64,000 nt of DNA from contig NC_133122.1 of NCBI RefSeq assembly GCF_033568475.1, positions 147,822,861 to 147,886,860 of the forward strand, given 5' to 3'. The stretch is from Henckelia pumila (Eukaryota > Streptophyta > Magnoliopsida > Lamiales > Gesneriaceae). Below the pieces are notes generated by a model. That model worked only from the letters and a program-made list of their open reading frames with translations, had not been told where the DNA came from and ran no database searches. Both the position numbers and the translations under genes were made by a program. Shown in pieces: positions 31,987 through 42,230 of the stretch; the stretch's first letter is position 1; each line of letters opens with the position of its first letter.

Positions 31987-33205
31987 TGCATTATTTTATA
32001 GCATTTTTTGTTTAGTTTGCATGCATTTAGGTTAATTTCGTAAGTTTTATTAGTGTCTTTTGTTATGTGTTTGCATTAGACTCACCTGGTTGAATTTTGT
32101 AGGAAATTAAGCAAAAAAATGGGAATTATGTTCGTCCAAGGCACGCGCGCGCGAGACCTTTTCTCGCGCGTGCGCCGGAGGAAAATCCAGAGGCAAGCAA
32201 GAAGATGCGCGCGCGCGCGAGCCACTTGCTCGTGCGTGCGCAGAAGAGAAATTCAGAGCATGAATAGAAGAGGCGCGCGCGTGTCCGCATAACCTAATTT
32301 CGAGTTTTTTTTAAGTTTGAAAAGGACTCTAATCGGCGCGGCCGTATAAATAGAATTTTTATACTCTTTCCAAGGACTTTTGATCTTTTTGGAGTACGGG
32401 CAAAGCTTACGGCAGCTATAGAGCGAATTTCTTCAGAATTTCTTCTATTCTAGTATTTTTTATTTTATGTTTTTAAACTTGATTTATTGAATCATGTTTG
32501 TTAGTGAGTAGTTTTTTTTCTTCGATCAAGGCTACGTGATTGGGCCAGACAGTTTATGTAAAAACTTGATTTGTTTATTTGAGATTTTCAGACTTAATTG
32601 ATTTTATTGATTATCAAATTTATCTTCGTCTTACAAATTTCTTGGCCAGTTATTTGTTTGCTTGTTAATCGAGTCTAAGTCGACAGATGAGGTCTCGAAT
32701 TCGATCACTTTGATTTTCAACATAGTGTAAAGCTGACTAGAAATAGAATTCGGTTTTATTATGCGGTTTAGGTGTCTACTGAATTTTCACGGTGATTTAT
32801 GCATTCAAATTTGATTAGAATTACGAAAGATTAGTTCATCAATATTTGAATAGATTTGATTGTTCTAGAAATAGACCTTCGAATAAATTAGGAAAATTCC
32901 CGTAAATTAAGATTAAGTCTGATATCTTAGATCGATTATTTGTTGCATGAATTGTCTGGTACCTACGTGTGTCCTTGATCGAACTTTTCCCAAATTTTAA
33001 GTAATCCAAAGTTTTCTGCTGCGTTTTTATTTAATTTAATTTTATTTGCAATTTTATTCATTAGTTTAAAATCTGAAATCATTTTTTTCATTAGTCTAGA
33101 TTAAGTAGAAATAAATAGATTTTGGTAATCATATTTTTACAGTCCTTGTGGGTTCGACATCTGGACCTTTGTCCACTTTATTATAATTTGACCTGGTTCG
33201 CTTGC
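31987..33205 (+). mobile_element. Probable solo LTR of a Ty3/gypsy (Athila/Tat-like) element
   Basis: About 1.2 kb interrupts the MULE frame and has no ORF. It starts TGCATTATTT, has a TATA box (TATAAATAG at 32346), and ends with a GTGGGTTCGACATCTGGACC stretch and CTGGTTCGCTTGC, which resemble the 3' ends of Athila/Tat-type LTRs. Flanks TAGTA (31982-31986) and CAGTA (33206-33210) differ by one base and may be its target duplication. No primer site or genes follow, so it looks like the product of LTR-LTR recombination. The exact right end is uncertain by a few bases. Confidence 0.6.
32141..32290 (+). repeat. CG-dinucleotide tandem repeat in the solo LTR
   Basis: A unit of about 65 bp that opens with alternating CGCGCGCGCGAG starts near 32143, 32207 and 32272 (third copy partial). 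In the first copy GCGCGCGAG and CTCGCGCGTGC can pair as a hairpin. Alternating CG of this length is rare in plant nuclear DNA because of CpG decay. Confidence 0.75.
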
Positions 33206-33774
33206 CAGTAGAACTTATTCATACCGAAATAACCGGTCACATCCTCAAGAACTTCATGAGAGGCTGGAATTTTAGGATCATTTAGTACAGAAGCATTTTT
33301 CAACATTGGATCATCTGTAGATGGAGTTTCTTGGTCATTAACATCTGTTTTATACTCAAGATAACCTATGGGATCGGTATTAACAAATGTTTCAACAGGT
33401 ACAACGTTTTCTAATGGGTCTAACCTGATAAGAGAGTCTACCATTGTCTCTTCTATCCAAATGGTTATCAGTTCTAAATCCTTATACAATGCGTACATAT
33501 TTGCAATATCACCATCTCCAAAAATTTCTGTCAAACCATGTTCAATCAATATACCAGGAATTTGGTAAAATAATTTGACATTAAAATTATTTCCACCACA
33601 CAACCGGTACATATCATATAAATTCGAATAGTTAAACCTGTCGAAGTTCACGTTTTTAAATTCATGTTTAATACCTCCAACATACACTATTTTCGGATAT
33701 GTACTCTTCAGGTTAAGCTTAAACTTACTTCCATACCATACATCAAACTTCATCGATAAATCCATACAATGCAA
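33206..33774 (-). pseudogene. MULE transposase, PB1-like N-terminal domain
   Basis: The frame starts with Met at 33774 (MHCMDLSMKFDVWYGSKFKL) and contains KIVYVGGIKHEFKNVNFDRF, SNLYDMYRLCGG and LTEIFGDGDIANMYAL. This pattern is the PB1-like domain at the N-terminus of many plant MULE transposases. It lies 210 bp inside the right inverted repeat, the expected place for the gene start. The ORF runs a few codons into the solo LTR before a stop. Confidence 0.82.
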
Positions 33775-33984
33775 GAGAAATAGAACGGAGATGTACCGAA
33801 TTTGCCAACACCGCCAAAGATTTGCGTACGCTTCTTCCGCAGTGGCTGGTGAGTGAATTGGGGATTAGGGTTTTCTTCAGTATCTCCTCAGCAATTATAA
33901 GAAACGATGCTATCACAGGGGATGTGTGTATTTTGCTTATTAGAGGTAAAAGGGTAAAATAGTCTTGACCTAATTTCAAAATCT

Positions 33985-34120
33985 TTAAGAACTTCAAAAA
34001 AATAGGATTGGGAACGTGAGCTTCATTTTGAATAACAGAGGGTGATTTTTGCCTATTTAATTTACACGGGGTGTTTTTTTATTTCTATGTGTTTCATAGG
34101 GGTCAAAATGCAATTATCCC
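33985..34120 (-). repeat. MULE right terminal inverted repeat
   Basis: This is the inverted partner of 67-200, ending CAATTATCCC at 34120. It ends about 330 bp upstream of the start codon of the RRM gene and may hold part of that gene's promoter. Confidence 0.9.
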
Positions 34121-34451
34121 GATGTTTATAAATTATAATTATAACTAGCGTTTTCAAAAAACGTAAAAGCGATTTATTATTCTGTTTTTTGGGCCTTTGC
34201 TAAGTTTGGAAATGCGATTTTAGCTGCTGAAGATGTGAATATTGAGTGAAACAGAGACACTGCCGTTTGATCCTGGCCGGAAAGGGTTTTCAGTTACAGA
34301 CTTGACACGAGCTCGAAACTACCCACTGGCGCTTACATGCACAGAGATTCGTATTCTCGCTGCATGAAAGCTTTCCCGCGGCTGAACTGAGGCGCGTGAA
34401 GTGGAGAAGCAGGCAGATTTTGTAGAAGAAGAGAGGGGTAGGCTCAAAAAA
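34121..34451. promoter_or_regulatory. Promoter and 5' UTR region of the RRM gene
   Basis: Only about 330 bp separate the MULE end from the start codon. No clear TATA box is seen. The sequence from about 34230 on is mixed in composition and probably includes the transcription start and 5' UTR. Confidence 0.4.
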
Positions 34452-36981
34452 ATGGAAGAGATGAAGAAGAGGAAGCTTGAGGAAATCGGGAACGGGCAGA
34501 TGTTGCCGAACTTAAATGAAACCGCTGCGTCTTCAATCGTTGATGAATTGCGTGCGCTCCTCGACCCGCTCGCTAAGCCGCAGCTTGTCGATCTCCTATC
34601 TAAAGCGTAATGGCCGACCTAACTCTGTTTCAGTGCCTTTTATGGTTTTACGTGTTTACTTTATCTCCGCTTTCAGTATTTTGTTTGTATTTATTAGTGG
34701 GCTTGCTGGAGCCGTTGTGGTTCCTTCCATGCGTTTGATTTGATGTGGTTGTGTTTTTTTGTTTGGAATTTTCTCCAACAGTTGGGAGTTTGGAGGAGTA
34801 GATAGGCTGTTATGACTTATGTATATGAACATTGATTTTTTTTTTTTCGCTTATGTAAATTTATGTCAAATAGGCATCCTCCATGCTAGTTTCAAATGCC
34901 GTTATCTTCAGTATAATTTTTTTGTAGGATGAAGTTGTTGACGTGGTAAATTAGGGCTTAGGTTCTATTTATTTATTTTGGTATTCCCGAATTTTGTTGT
35001 ATTTGCCACCACCTGAGAGATTAATCTACTGTATCTTTCAAATGTGTTGTCGTAGAGTTTCTTAATGCAGTTGAATTAAAAACTCTCGCTGAAATAGTTA
35101 TAGATTGATCTATGAGGTAATGCGGTTTCACGGAGTCGAGGAATTTAAAATATGTAGGACTTGATTGAAGCAGAATTCATAAATGGTGGTTAATAAGCTC
35201 GGGTTGTGGAAGCAATTATTAAAAATGTCAAGAGTGTTCTGAGCTTTGAACTAAAATGGCGTGTCATTTTTCTGATCTTTTCTATGTAGCTCTTTATTTG
35301 TAATAAAAATTACTCATCTTTCATGGCTATCTCTTTGCTACTGCCTTAATCTTTTATCTTCCACATTCTATTCAGAAGAATGTTTTGTTAAAAGAGGGCT
35401 ATGCAATATGGATGCTTATTTGTGTCTGAATGTTTTGAGCACGGAGACCATTTTCACGTTCCTCCTCATGATGTGCTGTGTGAATTGACGTTGTGTGTGG
35501 GTGCTTGTTTGCATGTTCTGGCGTGAAGAGGGTCACAATATCCTTCTATTGCTGAAGAAATTAGAAGTGTTGCAAGTGCTGATCCTGCCCTTCGAAAGCT
35601 TTTTGTTCGTGGTTTAGCATGGAATACTTCTTCAGAAACTTTGTGTGATGTGAGTGATTTGGTGCCTGTGGACTGTATTTGGTGTTTTCTTGTTAACTGC
35701 ATTCTGAGATATAACCTCTTGGTCACTGAAGGAACTAACCACACAAGATGTTATGCTTAGTGCAAGAGTAACCTAAACCATAAAACTATCTTCTTGGATA
35801 ATTTGTCCAGGCATTTCAAGAACATGGTGAGATCGAAGAGGGTGCTGTAATCCATGACAAAGTAACTGGAAAGTCTCGTTGTTATGGTTTCATCACCTTT
35901 AAAGATATGGAATCAGCTCAGAGAGCACTTAGAGCACCTGGCAAGATGATTGACGTGAGCACAATGATTCTTTTGACGCAAATGAAACAACAAATATCAT
36001 GTGGTGAATGTGTTTTTAAAATATTCAAAGCTCCCCAACCAACCAACCACTTCCCCCCCCCCCCCCCCCCACCCCTCTCCCAAAAAAAAAATAAATAAAT
36101 AAAACACATAACAGCTGTCTTCTCGTCTCATTTATCCTGTCTACCTTAGGGGCGTATGGCTGCTTGTAACCTTGCAAGTGAGGGATTGAACAGCAGCACT
36201 TCTACTCTTGATCAAGCCCAAAGGAAGCTTTATGTAGGAGGTTTGTCACCTGAAACATCTAGTGAAATGTTGCTTTCCTATTTCGGAAGACATGGTGAGA
36301 TAGAGGAGGGTTCTGTTGCATATGATAAAGACTCGAACAAATCACGGTAAAAAGACATCTGCGATTTTCTTTTTCATGCAAACAGTTTTTGTGCTGGTAG
36401 ATCTCATTAATTTACTTGTTTTACATGAAGTGGCTTTGGCTTTGTTACTTTCAAGACCATGGAGGCGGCGAAGGAAGCTTTAGATGACCCCCAAAAGATA
36501 CTTGGAGTGAGTAAACTTTTTAGAAATTTGGAAGTTGATGAACTTAACTTGCACCATAGCTTCATGAGTTGCACGGATAAATCTTCAACGAAAGTTGAAC
36601 TTTTAAAATTCGAAAAATGAAATCGGATGTTGTGCTTAGATGGAAATTTTACGCTTATTATTGCAATTGTTGTAGGGAAGAAATATCACAGTGAAGCTTG
36701 CTGATAATTACAAAGGCAAGGTGACTCCAGCTGGTGTGGTTCTGGGTCCAGGACACATGACTGCTGGCTATCAACAGAAAGCATATTCTGAGACTGGGGC
36801 CCCTATTGGTTATTCGTATCCCCAACCTATGGCATCGTTTGGTTCCTACACGAATCCCTCAGCAGCTGCTGCATACTCAGCTCAGCCACAGTATTCTTAT
36901 CCTCAATTCGCTGTTAGGAAAGATACCTCACCATCGCCTACAGCATATGGGGGGTACCCTTATTACATGCCGAAGCAATAG
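34452..36981 (+). CDS. Tandem-RRM hnRNP-type RNA-binding protein (UBA2-like)
   Basis: Six exons join in frame: 34452-34606, 35529-35649, 35811-35954, 36150-36346, 36431-36506 and 36676-36981. They total 999 nt, or 332 residues, and all introns obey GT-AG. The ATG at 34452 is the first usable one; upstream in-frame codons run into TGA. The N-terminus is MEEMKKRKLEE with a basic signal, then a helix LAKPQLVDLLSKA. RRM1 has RNP2 KLFVRGLAW and RNP1 SRCYGFITF; RRM2 has KLYVGGLSP and SRGFGFVTF. The C-terminus is rich in Tyr, Pro, Ala and Ser. This is the layout of UBP1-associated (UBA2) nuclear proteins, which bind U-rich RNA. RRM1 has Cys where RNP1 usually has Gly. Intron 3 contains a run of about 17 C. 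It appears functional. Confidence 0.9.
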
Positions 36982-38370
36982 CAACTTGATTTCCATGAAA
37001 GCATGTCCCTTCATGACATGTCATATTACCACTTCGAATGCATTTACCTTCTCCTATTTCATTCACATCCTTTCTCAAAACTTTTGGATTTTCCCCATTA
37101 TGATCTGCAGGTTCATGCCACTACTATGACGAGGAAGGAAGTGATTGTGAGTTCTTACCAGTGAGAGCTTATGTTTTTGAGTTCTTGAATTGGAAAACCA
37201 TTCGAATTTTAGTCCATGATAGTATTGTATGTCAACTACCGAATTCTAGCAATAATATATCTTTGAAGATCTATATGGCTGTTATTCGATGAAAGAATTT
37301 GAAGCTATAAATATCAAATCCATTTGATTGTTTGGATGAGTTTCAAATACACCTCCCTTGTGAAAGCAGTAGTGATGATGGAGTTGAAATAGTATTGGTG
37401 GATTTGAAATTCCTCTCTTCAAAAGCAATTTTTCCATCCAAACGCACCCTAATACTCGGGACGAATTAAATCTTGTTTCAAAATATTTTCCATTGCGCAT
37501 ATGTTTGATAGAATAATAGAATACAAGTAATTCATACCTGACAGTTTAATCTCTTATGATGATATGAATTGACCAATGTGAAAGTCGGTTTGGTTGCTTC
37601 CAAGGGTTTCAAAGTTTGGGTCTAACCACCTTGCCCATGTTGGTTTGGTCTACCGAAATAATTTAACTTTGCCTATGTTGGATTCATAATTTCATATATT
37701 TTTAAAATAATTTTATGACGTGGGAACCCGTAACCATTATTTTTGGTGCACATTAGATAAATTTTTGGATTAACGCAATAATTGCAAATCATGCTAGTCA
37801 AGTAAACTGCACTGACAAACACTAGTTGAATAAAATGTTAGTAGGAAGAATCGAAAATCTGGTTATTGGTCAAGTACTTACTTACTTCACAAACTTAAAC
37901 ACCCTAATGGGAGCATAATTTTATATTCTTGTGTGAGGTTTACGACTTTCGTACAAATGTCCTACTTCACCTTGACACAAACCCATCTCTTCTTTGATTT
38001 CGATGTGCACATATTACTTTTTATGTACACAAAATAGCTCCCATTATGCCACCTGACATGCATAAAAAAGCTCATAAGACAAAAGGCGCTTTTGAATTAA
38101 ACTTGTTCTTTGTCTTTTTTTAATTTTTTAATTATTTAATAACTAAGCTTGTCGTTTTTTTTATTTTTTATTTTTTTAATTTGTTTATTATAACCATTAC
38201 TTTTATTTATTTATTTGTATAATTGTGTGTATAGCCGTTGTAATTTGTTTAATTTGTTTTTTTTGTTCTTTTAATTAAACTAGCCGTTTAATTTTTTTCT
38301 ATAAATACACATCAAATTTTCAATTTCTCATTTATCCTACAATTATTTTTTGTATCTCCATTCATTTAGA
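36982..38370. other. Intergenic, 3' UTR and MITE-like sequence
   Basis: The first 250 bp are likely 3' UTR of the RRM gene. Around 37310-37460, GATTGTTTGGATGAGTTTC and the opposite-strand GTGCGTTTGGATGG suggest a small MITE, but its ends cannot be fixed. After that the DNA is AT-rich with long T runs (38110-38200). A TATA-like TATAAATAC at 38301 precedes the Harbinger remnant. Confidence 0.45.
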
Positions 38371-38477
38371 ATGTCTTGAAATCTCAATTCCTCTAGAAGA
38401 TCCATTTTGCACAATTTCTAGAAAAATGAATTGGAAGAAAAAAGCGAAAGATGAATTGGATCAAATTACGTTAATGC

Positions 38478-38614
38478 GGGATGCTCTATGCTCCACGGGT
38501 GCTCTTCACCCGGTGGATCTTGGCCCTTCATTGGGCATGGGGCCCACACCATGCCCAATAAAGGGCAGATGCTGCACCGGGTGAAGAGCACCCGGCGTAG
38601 CATAGAATCTGCCT
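38478..38614. mobile_element. 137-bp MITE with 8-bp duplication (hAT type)
   Basis: The insert splits the Harbinger coding sequence and is flanked by perfect GTTAATGC duplications (38470-38477 and 38615-38622). Its arms pair over most of the length: GGGTGCTCTTCACCCGGTG on the left and CACCGGGTGAAGAGCACCC on the right, each arm also holding CATTGGGCATGG-like words. An 8-bp duplication is the hAT signature. It would fold into one long hairpin. Confidence 0.85.
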
Positions 38615-38781
38615 GTTAATGCTGCTTGAGCATGAAGAAATGATACTTCAGCTACATGAAAGTTATATCAGTAGAACACAAAGGAGAAGGTATTTCAACC
38701 GGGAACGAAAACTCGGACACAAGCGCCTCTTCCATGATTACTTCTCTGATGAGCCAATATATCTCGATGATGTATTTCGAC

Positions 38782-39352
38782 TATAGATGACCGGTCCGCC
38801 CCAACACATGGCCTGTTTGGGTTGTCCGTTTAGACCCGCCTCCAAACGGGCCGTAAAAATCGGTTTAACCCAACCCGCCCCGCCGCGGGTTGCGGGCTAG
38901 GCGGGCAAACCCGCCGAAAATTAAAAAAAAATAAAAATGATAACACTAGTATTTGGAATTGGAAAAAAAATATATTAACAATTTTATAATAAATAATAAA
39001 TGTATCAATCAAACAAACATATTCAAATTTTTATGTTAATTATTATATTTTTATAAAAAATCACATATCCAAACAGTATAAATAATATAAGTAGATATTT
39101 AATTATAAAAAATAATAATATAAAATATTAAAACAGATTAAATACTAGTTATATAATTTCAAAAAAAATAATATTTAAAATGAGTGTTTTTATGTCATAA
39201 TTTTTTTAAAAAAATCTGGCGGGCCAGCCTGCCTCAACCTGTGGCCCGTTTAGGCCCGCCTCCAAACGGACCACTAAAACCCAACTCAACCCGCCATTTT
39301 TTCATGGTTGGGTGGGCTGGCGTGACGGGCTTGGCCCATTTTGACAAGTCTA
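38782..39352. mobile_element. 571-bp MITE-like element with GC-rich ends (hAT type)
   Basis: Flanks ATTTCGAC (38774-38781) and ATTTTGAC (39353-39360) form an 8-bp duplication with one change. Both arms have GC-rich GGCCCGTTT/GACCCGCCTCCAAACGG blocks (38820-38920 and 39215-39330) around an AT-rich core. The short ORFs inside are chance. It interrupts the Harbinger transposase after the VFR codons. Confidence 0.8.
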
Positions 39353-40585
39353 ATTTTGACGACGATGCCAAATGCAAAGAGAATTATTCCTTCGCATACT
39401 CAGTTCAAAATCATTCAAAATATTTTCAATTGATGAGAGATGAAACAGAAACACAAGGCTTTTCGCCACTTCATAAATGCACGGCGGCTATCTGTCAATT
39501 GGCCTATGTATCCCCTGACGACAATTATGATGAGTATCTACGGATTGCCGAAACAATTGCCATCGAATGTTTGTTCAACTTCTGTCAGTGTGTGATTGAA
39601 GTATTTGGAGACACATATTTGAGAAGATCCAACATTAGTGATATCCAACGTTTGCTTGAAATGCATGAATAGAGACATGTTTTTCCTGGCACGTTGGGTA
39701 GTCTTGATTGTATGCATTGAGAATGGAGAAAATGAAAATTCCAGTTTACTCAAGACGATCATGGCGTACCAACAATCGTGCTTGAAAAAGTTGCATCAAC
39801 AAACTTTTGGATATGACATGTTTTTTCTGGGATCGCAGGTTCGCGTAATGATACCAATATGCTTAACGAATCACCTTTGTTTAATACTGTCTTACAAAAA
39901 AATGCACCGCATGTAAATTTCATGGTGAATGAGTCACAATATACAAAAGGATACTAACTAACTGGCGGGATCAATCCGAAATGGGCAACTTTTGTCAAGA
40001 GTTTTTCGTGTCCTGAGGATCCCAAGAGAAAGATCAAAGAAATACATGAATCTGCAAGAAAAGATGTTAAACGAGCATTTGGAATGCTCCGATCTCGTTG
40101 GGCAGTGATCATAGTCCCGATACGATTTTAATACAAGAATACTTGAGATATATAATATATACATGCATTATTTTGTACAATATGATGAAGGAGATGCAAC
40201 AGTCAATTGGTTAGACAATGAACAAAATCCCCTAGCACATATATTTCAAGGATCTACGGCTCTACCCAAAAATTCCAATAATACCTTCGAATAATAGCGA
40301 GCTACGTGTTAGCCAAGTGCACCATCAACTTCGAGCCGACTTGGTTGAGAACATCTGGGCACACCACGATATCACTACGCAAACAAACATATATTTTATG
40401 TGTTATTATTCTTCAATATTTGCTTTAATTTTCGCATGTTATAATATCTACCGAAATATTATGTAGTCGAATTTTAATGGTTAATGTTATTCATGTTGAG
40501 TGATAAAATTAATTGTTTGAATCTAACCTTTTGAATATAGTCGTTTGAATATAGCCAATTGAAACTAGATGTTCGAATGTAGACA

Positions 40586-41188
40586 TAAGGATGACAATAG
40601 GTCGCCTTTCACATCAAACCCGTTTCGACGGGACGGGTCTAGACCCGCCTAAACGGGTCCATACGCGGGTCCGAGACGGGTTTTGGGTTTGGCCAAACCC
40701 GTCATGGACCCGCTCCGCCAAGTATATATATATATATAAACTTAAAATATACATGTATATATATAAATATAAAATATTAATAATATATAATTATATTTTT
40801 ATACTAAATAATTAATATATTATCCATAATTTGAGTGTATAATATTATTGAATTGAAATAAATTTATTTTATTATGATATGTTTAGAATAAAAATGTATC
40901 ATTATAATGTTTTTTGGCCAATAAATATTAATTAATTACAAATTGATAAATTTTAACTTGTAAGAATATTTTTTTGTCTTACATATTATGAATATATATT
41001 TGAAATTAAATTTAATGATTTTTATTAATTTTTAAACTTTTAAAATTTTAAATTTAATAATTTTAAATTTATTTAATTTTTGGCGTGTCCAACGGGTCTA
41101 ACCCGGATTGGACTCGCCGGGTTGGAGAGGCGGAACGGGTCTCGGGTTTAGCCAACTCCACCCCAGACCCGCCCTGTTGCCATCCCTA
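40586..41188. mobile_element. 603-bp MITE-like element with GC-rich ends
   Basis: It starts TAAGGATGACAATAGG and ends GTTGCCATCCCTA, imperfect inverted repeats. The flanks TGTAGACA and TATAGACG agree at six of eight bases. Like 38782-39352 it has two GC-rich arms with ACCCGCC/GGCGGGT words and a very AT-rich core, so the two are probably related non-autonomous hAT elements. Confidence 0.72.
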
Positions 41189-42050
41189 TATAGACGTTTG
41201 AATGTTATATTTTTTGTTTTGAGTTCTATACATTTTCAATAATTTTTTTAGATATATATATATATATATATTTCAATTTATACAAATTGTATTTAGAAGT
41301 TTTATTAAATAGAATTAATGAATATTAAAATACATCCACTAATAAAAATCTAAAACAATTATAAATTTTAATTAATAAAAATTATATTTTTTTGTGAAAA
41401 ATAAGTAATACATATAAAAATACATCATTATATAAATTACATATATATAAATATATAAAATTTATAATTTGATAGTTGAAATATTTGAACGGAGTGTGAG
41501 GTCCATAAAAATTTTGTTAGGGTTTTTTTTTGTTATAGTGAAAAATTGGACGATGTTTTTTTTTTTTTTTTTTGATGTAGCAATGACGTGAAAAAGTGAG
41601 AAATACAAAAAATCTCATGTTAGGTTTTTATTAATGTGGATGCCCTTAGTTACATATAATAAATACGAACATTATATAGTTCTATACGATTTTCATAATT
41701 TGCGAGCTACTGAGTTAACTGTTAAATCCCAGTTTAGTTATTCGGGATCAAAATAATTTGCGGGCTATTAAATTAGTGTTTGAAAGATCTTTTAAGAAGC
41801 CATTCTCAGCTTTTCCTTTACAAAATTTTGAAATTTTGTAAAATATTATAAAAAAATGCTAAAAAATATTTCTTGAAAAAATGGGAATCTATATAATTGA
41901 AGTGGATTTCATATCGATTAAAAAAAATAAATCTAAGGTAAGAAAAGTCAGTATTGCCCCCAGGGTTCTTCTTCAATATTTTGCAGCGGGGGAAATCATA
42001 AAAACCCTCGCGGCCTCGCCTCGACCACGTATCAGTGGCACTGCTGCACC
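41189..42050. other. AT-rich intergenic DNA upstream of the mTERF gene
   Basis: No gene is seen. It contains a TA run near 41252-41270 and a poly-T run of about 20 at 41555-41574. The last 100 bp before 42050 become more GC-balanced and probably include the mTERF promoter. Confidence 0.45.
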
Positions 42051-42141
42051 ATGAATGGCTCTCTCTGCAATAGGACTGCCTCTTCCCGGAAACAGCACAC
42101 GAAGATTTCAAACCAAAAAACTGTAAAGAACACCTTTCAAG
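42051..42141 (+). other. Possible upstream coding exon of the mTERF gene
   Basis: An ATG at 42051 opens 30 codons that run to an AAG|GTGAGA donor at 42141. An acceptor ATAACTAG at 42228 would join them in frame (G+CC = Ala) to the mTERF ATG at 42231. This would extend the protein to 613 residues with a basic start. It could instead be a 5' UTR intron with an overlapping upstream ORF. Confidence 0.4.
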
Positions 42142-42230
42142 GTGAGAATATGAGTTTTCAAGTCCCGAGTATTACTGCTAATAGCTTTTTCCTTTGACCC
42201 ATTGTCTATCTCCTAATCTGATAACTAGCC

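Larger units (their letters stand above)
67..34120 (-). mobile_element. Mutator-like element (MULE) with three nested insertions
   Basis: A 34-kb interval is bounded by inverted repeats that start GGGATAATTG at both ends. Read leftward on the minus strand it holds, in order, the parts of one MULE transposase: a PB1-like N-terminal domain (33206-33774), an acidic linker and MuDR-type domain (31281-31986), the stretch leading to the catalytic core (7858-8322), and the start of the DDE domain, SWIM zinc finger, zinc knuckle and a low-complexity tail (1272-2758). Three insertions separate these blocks: a CACTA element, a gypsy nest and a solo LTR. Without them the MULE would be about 5 kb. Frameshifts and a missing catalytic stretch make it inactive. 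A clear 8-9 bp target duplication is absent. The nesting order is seen in the sequence; family assignment rests on known domain order. Confidence 0.88.
38371..40390 (+). pseudogene. PIF/Harbinger transposase, decayed and interrupted
   Basis: Pieces read in order as a plant PIF/Harbinger (ALP1-like) transposase. RRRYFNRERKLGHKRL and FHDYFSDEPIYLDDVFR come first (38680-38781). Next come GFSPLHKCTAAICQLAYV, DEYLRIAETIAIECLFNFC and FGDTYLRRSNISDIQRLL (39353-39672). Then FPGTLGSLDCMH, GSRNDTNMLNESPLFNTVL and a tail PKWATFVKSFSCP. The DDE aspartates SLDCMH and NDTNML are still visible, but stops and frame changes after 39672 kill it. Two MITEs sit in the N-terminal half (38478-38614 and 38782-39352). 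It is an old insertion between two host genes; its inverted repeats were not located. Confidence 0.85.

Noticed and set aside
34401..34451. N-terminal extension of the RRM protein from 34401
   Set aside because: The codon there is GTG and the frame upstream meets TGA without an ATG. The first ATG is 34452.
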